DNA from: Cotesia glomerata
Taxonomy: Eukaryota; Arthropoda; Insecta; Hymenoptera; Braconidae
Assembly: GCF_020080835.1 (NCBI RefSeq)
Contig: NC_058164.1
Location: 3,497,666-3,561,665 of the forward strand
DNA length: 64,000 nt
Direction: 5' to 3'
The notes under the pieces were generated by a model. The model did no database searches and was not told where the DNA came from. It worked only from the letters and a program-made list of their open reading frames with translations. This document shows positions 61,728-64,000 of this stretch, one piece after another. A program made the position numbers and the translations under genes. The number at the start of each line of letters is the position of its first letter. Positions within the stretch are counted from its first letter, which is position 1.

Positions 61728-62880
61728 GTTGACCTTTCATTTGAGTACCCATATGAATTTTTTAATATATTTTATATATATATGATATTTATGAAATATA
61801 TAAAATATATGAAAAGTGCATGTGGGTACTCAAATGAAAGGTCTCGATGAGTATAACATCAGAATGGACTTATATTTACGAAAATGTTAATAATTAAGAA
61901 TGACTATTGCATTTTATTAACTAATAATATTTTTAACGATATAAGCTCGTTCTGATATTACACTTACCGAGACCTTTCATTTTAGTACCTACATGCACTT
62001 TTCATATATTTTATATATTTCATATATCATATATATAAAATATATAAAAAAATTCATGTGAGTACTTCAACAAAAGGTCTCGATGAGTGTAACATCGAGA
62101 TGAGCTTATATCTATAAAAATGTCAATAATTAAGAAATGACCTTGTATCTTGTAAACTATTGACATTTTTAAAGATATAAGCTCACCCCGACATTACACT
62201 CACCGAGACCTTTCATTTGAGTACTTACATGCACTTTTCATATATTTTATATATCATACAGGGTGTCCCAAAAGTCACGGACGCCATTGTAGCATCTGAT
62301 GAAAAAAATAATTCTGAGACGAAAAGTCCTTAGCCATTTTTCAATTAACCGTATAGATAATTAATTATTAATTAAAAATAACGTCTCTTTATTTGTTAGA
62401 GAGAGAACGCCAGTGTCCAGTAAAGTATGTGCCAAACAAATACACAACTAACTGTATGACTATAACTAGTTTCTATAGCTAAGGTAGTCACACATATTTA
62501 TTTACACATTCACACTTGCAAGCGTCTTCATTGGAACGCAATTGACTTGACACTAGTGCTCTCTCTCTCTCTCTAACGCATAAAAGGACGTTATTTTAAT
62601 TAATAATTAATTATCTATGCGTCTGATTAAAAAATGGCTAAGGACTTTTCGTCTCAGAATTATTTTGTTTATCAGATGCTACAATGGCGTCCGTTACTTC
62701 TGGGACACTCTGTATATAAAATATATAAAAAAATTCATGTAGGTACTCAAATGAAAAGTCTCGATGACTATAACATCAGAATGTACTTATATTTACGAAA
62801 ATGTTAATTATTAAAGAATGACCATTTCATTTTGTTAACTAATGATATTTATAAGTATATAAGCTCATTCCGATTGATCA
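61728..62880. repeat. Palindromic-unit array without Helitron ends
   Basis: Three units with TTTCATTTGAGTACCCATAT-like and ATGTGGGTACTCAAATGAAA-like arms and a TTTTATATATTTCATATAT centre variant. TTACGAAAATGTTAATAATT joins units, unlike in the Helitrons. The third unit is interrupted at 62259-62712. Neither TCTATATTATTAAG nor the CTAG hairpin is present. Confidence 0.8.
62259..62712. mobile_element. CAGGGTGTCCCAAAAGT TIR element in a palindromic unit
   Basis: CAGGGTGTCCCAAAAGTCAC and CTTCTGGGACACTCTG ends with TIRs of about 130 bases (GGACGCCATTGTAGCATCTG, CTGAGACGAAAAGTCCTTAG, TAATTAATTATTAATTAA). TA flanks it (62257-62258 and 62713-62714). The neighbouring unit shows the uninterrupted CATATATATAAAATATAT. 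The loop, about 62400-62575, has (CT)n at about 62560. TA target and such termini fit a Tc1/mariner MITE (inference). Confidence 0.92.
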
Positions 62881-63725
62881 ATATCAATTTTTTCCAGAGG
62901 GTAATATACCTTTCCAAAGAACAAAAAATATTTTTCCACACAAAAACCAGGTGATGTGATGAAAGCAATAAACAAATCGATTTCTATCTGCGGTTATTGA
63001 ACAAGAATGTAAATACGCATTACGGTTGATATCCACCTTTGACATCTTTCGGCACAAAATATCCAATAAATAATACCGAGCCCCCTTTATCTGTTTATCT
63101 AACAAAGACGATAATAGTCTTGAGTCTACATTCTACGGTACAGCGTATTATGTAACGAAGCAATTCTTGCTTTTAATATAAAATATAACATTATATTATT
63201 GTATTATATAAAAAGTATACCTAAGCGTCGTTAAATGTAATAAAAATATTGTAGCGAGGGCAGAAGCTGGTGGCACACGCTTTGCCGGGACAACATAATT
63301 CAATTTGACGTCAATTCAACCCTACTCTCTATTATTATTATTACTTTCAAAGCTACTTCCTCACTCTTTATTTTACGTGTATACATCTACATCTCTTTAT
63401 CTTCTTTTGTACTCCTTTTCTCTTTGCCTTCAATGATTGTGTCCTTTTTTTCGCGACAGCAGATGCTAGATGATGTGATAATAAACTAAATTATTCTGTT
63501 ACTCTTTTAACTCATTTTCCACCGCCCTTTCAACTAATAATTCACAACAAATAATTAAAGAATCAATTCGTTCTTTCTACTGATTCATTTAATTATAGAA
63601 AAAAAAATTATCTTAGAAAATCACAATAGCGCCATCTCTGAGACACAATTAAAATTACTTCAATATTTCATCCATAAGAAGATAATCAATCGATTTAATT
63701 ATCAATATGTTAAAAAATTACCCCT
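62881..63725. other. Unique sequence, no supported gene
   Basis: A 73-codon minus-strand frame (62884-63105) has no motif. 63245-63300 is GC-richer. Confidence 0.4.
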
Positions 63726-63925
63726 TATTGATAGAAGAATTTATTAACTATTAATAATTAAATTTATTTGAAAACAATCATTTAATTTATTAAATTTTAA
63801 TAAATATTTTTTAATATTTAATAAATATTTATTTGGAAGGAAAGTATATTTGTTAATAGTTAATAAATATTTATTAATAGTTAAATATTTATTAACAGTT
63901 AATAAATATTTTGTTGAGTAAATTT
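63726..63925. mobile_element. Decayed CACTGATAGAAG-family copy
   Basis: ATTGATAGAAGAATTTATTA at the left, then many TATTAATAGTTAAT(A) words in both orientations; the right end is not conserved. Confidence 0.5.
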
Positions 63926-64000
63926 GTTTCGCTTGTAATGTCATATGATATAAAGATTTTTTATAAATAAAAATTATCTTTATAAATTATTTGCATTAAT

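Noticed and set aside
1..64000. tRNA or rRNA genes and integrated virus sequence
   Set aside because: No GGTTCGAATCC-type B box in a plausible cloverleaf, no rRNA-like block, and no viral protein frame was seen on reading both strands.

Overview
This window reads as AT-rich (roughly three-quarters A+T by eye) nuclear DNA from an animal, most likely an insect. A parasitoid-wasp-type hymenopteran fits the style of the repeats, but that is inference, and no gene here fixes the taxon. The longest open frame in 64 kb is about 119 codons, and no conserved protein domain, rRNA, tRNA or CRISPR array is visible. It looks like intergenic or long-intron DNA. The only coding hints are around 33.0-33.5 kb: a 218-bp frame on the minus strand that would encode six cysteines, and a 73-bp plus-strand segment bounded by AG and GTAAGT. 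Both are weak.

What fills the window is non-autonomous mobile DNA. (1) Six full-length copies of one Helitron family (11.7, 26.9, 33.7, 47.9, 50.2 and 52.9 kb). They have near-TC 5' ends, a 3' hairpin and a CTAG or CTAA end, and all sit between A and T. Each carries one to three copies of a ~249-bp palindromic unit whose centre is a TA microsatellite. A second, 207-bp Helitron lies at 37.85 kb. (2) Many TIR elements whose ends begin CACGG, CACTG or CACAG and sit at TA dinucleotides. They form about ten families with different internal sequence. In most, a short word found just inside the terminal repeat is repeated in both orientations through the body. (3) Foldback elements with long inverted arms (15.1, 18.7, 22.7, 23.2, 29.2, 40.6, 58.4, 58.7 and 62.3 kb). 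(4) Two copies of an ~870-bp repeat flanked by AATTTTT. (5) Two probable 3' remnants of non-LTR retrotransposons.

Layout: 0-6.9 kb holds a ~730-bp CACGG element, a 2-kb CACGG element packed with GC-rich hairpins, and an AT foldback. 7-11.7 kb has unique DNA, a LINE-like tail and the AATTTTT-flanked repeat nested in another element. 11.7-19.5 kb has a Helitron, two CACTG elements and two foldbacks. 19.5-26.8 kb is mostly unique with two foldbacks. 26.9-31.3 kb has a Helitron carrying a nested element, then a three-deep nest. 31.3-38.6 kb has coding hints and a Helitron carrying a CACTG element, then a CACTG element carrying a Helitron. 38.6-46.9 kb is dense in elements. 47-54 kb has three Helitrons. 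54-64 kb has scattered elements and further palindromic units without Helitron ends.

No genes work together here in the usual sense. The value of the window is its nested insertions: several have their empty site visible elsewhere in the window, so target choice, element ends and order of arrival can be read directly.
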